From an uncultured Chitinophagaceae bacterium (GTDB taxonomy: Bacteria > Bacteroidota > Bacteroidia > Chitinophagales > Chitinophagaceae): DNA of 64,000 bases. The notes under the pieces were generated by a model. The model was given only the letters and a program-made list of their open reading frames with translations, made no database searches and was not told where the DNA came from. Numbering within the stretch: the first letter of the stretch is position 1; each line of letters starts with the position of its first letter. A program made the position numbers and the translations under genes. Below are positions 62,911 to 64,000 of the stretch, in pieces. The stretch is taken from positions 1 to 64,000 of the forward strand of contig CALMYJ010000036.1 of the NCBI GenBank assembly GCA_937873715.1, written 5' to 3'.

Positions 62911-63627
62911 TTATAGTTTATATCGCTCTGTCTCCAGCTTTACCCCGGGCTGTTTTTTAATCTCATTATCCATTGCTGCTGCAGCATCGAGTTCAACTTT
63001 AATGCAATTGCCTTTACCCCAAACCGGGAGGACGGTTAAGCTTGCTCCAATAAAATTAGCCTTGTACATCATATTGGCAATAGCCTCTGCATTTTCGATT
63101 GTATTTAAAGTTTCAACATTTACCCTTTTGCCATTATCAAATATCGATATACTAAATAATTGCTCACCAAAATCTGCTTCAACCCATATCACTGATACAC
63201 CCGGGCGATTTTGTGCATGTTGCAGTGCTTCCTGAACAATACGCAGTAATACCAGTTGTTTTTCCTCATGTAGCGGATAAGCATTTCCGGTAGTTAGCAG
63301 CCTGGTGGTAAACTGCCCGGTGTTTTGTAACACATTCAGTTCGCAGCCAATAGCCTCCTGCAGGTTAATCACCGTGTTTTTTTCATGATGCAGGCAGCGG
63401 CTGATATTGCGTAAATCATTGATGGCTTTGCTTACAAGATTTACTAATTCATCCACCCTGTTTTTTATGCCCGCTTCAGCATTTGTTGGAAATGTATTCA
63501 GGTGCAGCTTCACCAGGCTTAGTATCTGCCCGATATTATCATGTATTTCTACCGAAACATTCTGCAGTGTTTGCTCCTGTATTTCCAGCCGGGTAAGCAG
63601 CAGGGCATGGTTAAAATCTGTTTTCAT
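62911..63627 (-). CDS. Short soluble histidine kinase (HisKA_3 type) with degenerate ATP-binding boxes
   Basis: A 238-residue protein. The dimerisation/phosphoacceptor helix is normal, with H29 in SVEIHDNIGQILSL. The ATPase part deviates: the N-box reads IVQEALQHAQN where the usual QEALxNxxKHA has an asparagine, and the G1 box reads DNGKRVN instead of DNGxG. There is no transmembrane or sensor domain ahead of H29. It may be a weak or inactive kinase, a phosphatase, or rely on another sensor. The response regulator gene follows directly. Confidence 0.82.
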   Translation of the reverse strand: MKTDFNHALLLTRLEIQEQTLQNVSVEIHDNIGQILSLVKLHLNTFPTNAEAGIKNRVDELVNLVSKAINDLRNISRCLHHEKNTVINLQEAIGCELNVLQNTGQFTTRLLTTGNAYPLHEEKQLVLLRIVQEALQHAQNRPGVSVIWVEADFGEQLFSISIFDNGKRVNVETLNTIENAEAIANMMYKANFIGASLTVLPVWGKGNCIKVELDAAAAMDNEIKKQPGVKLETERYKL

Positions 63628-64000
63628 ATCAATCTTCCTCTTTTTTAAAATATGCTATGCCGGTTTTGGTACTGGATGGCTGTAGCATACTGAGAAATAA
63701 AAGCAACCGGGTTAGGCGGGTGGCTTCCCAATTTTTTATACATCAAAGAATTAAGGGAACATGCAAATTGTTGTAATCATTCATTGCTGATGCTTATGGC
63801 CTGTTGCTTTGTATTAAATACTTTTTCGCATTAAAATATACTGCTAATGTCTGATACAGGTTGTTTGTAACCAACCGTTATTTTACTCCGGGTTGCCGTT
63901 TTTTCACCGGTTTTTTTGGGTTAAAATAAGGGCGTGGCTGAGCCTGATCCTGGTGCATATTTACACTGTGGTTAGCCAGTTTTTATAGGGTAAATACAGT
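63628..64000. other. Region upstream of the kinase gene
   Basis: About 370 bp to the window edge. I see no coding frame with family features on either strand. It must hold the promoter of the two-component pair. Confidence 0.4.

Overview
The window looks like chromosomal DNA of a Bacteroidota member, most likely a Chitinophagaceae-type soil or water bacterium. The evidence is type IX secretion parts (PorV, GldJ, a PorP/SprF protein and two proteins with C-terminal sorting domains), families common in that phylum (DUF3822, DUF4292, DUF3810, a SusB-like GH97), and promoter boxes of the TAnnTTTG kind instead of an E. coli -10. Most of the sequence is tightly packed housekeeping genes on both strands, with many visible intrinsic terminators.

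Layout. 1-660: tRNA-Ala, its terminator and one copy of a dispersed palindromic repeat. 0.66-9.8 kb: an M23 peptidase, dapA, two convergent esterases, initiator tRNA, era, der, a thioesterase and a luciferase-like oxidoreductase. 9.9-14.6 kb: two paralogous secreted DUF11/sorting-domain proteins. 14.9-24.6 kb: a DEAD-box helicase, an SRPBCC protein, a TPP riboswitch with a PnuT-type transporter and a flavoprotein, a membrane-anchored winged-helix regulator facing a di-haem cytochrome, a GH97 glucosidase, a PhyH-like dioxygenase and a 38-residue membrane peptide. 24.9-37.3 kb: hutU, deoD, pdxJ, thiolase, lpxK, 5-formyl-THF cyclo-ligase, rsmD, DUF3822, a MATE pump, an EnvC-like protein, DUF4292, dut and ispF.

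37.4-41.7 kb is an AT-rich accessory island and the most unusual part. It carries a REP-associated tyrosine transposase (RAYT) bracketed by palindromic units, with an alternating five-unit array behind it, a second RAYT copy cut after 42 codons, and several copies of a REPIN-like element of about 205 bp. These sit among remnants: a truncated ERI1-like exonuclease, a YwqJ-like deaminase toxin domain whose reading frame is continuous with the repeat, a YwqK-family (MORN-type) antitoxin, a truncated endonuclease V-like gene, and the end of an IS3-family element. The order of interruptions can be read from the junctions.

41.8-64 kb returns to core genes: porV, gldJ, murF, plsX, rpmF, DUF177, DUF3810, porP/sprF, lon, a large M4 metalloprotease, cca, a pRiA4b ORF-3-like protein, miaA, rpmI-rplT, an arginine-decarboxylase-like enzyme and a two-component pair whose kinase has degenerate ATP-binding boxes. 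Functional calls rest on motif recognition by eye; no database search was run.
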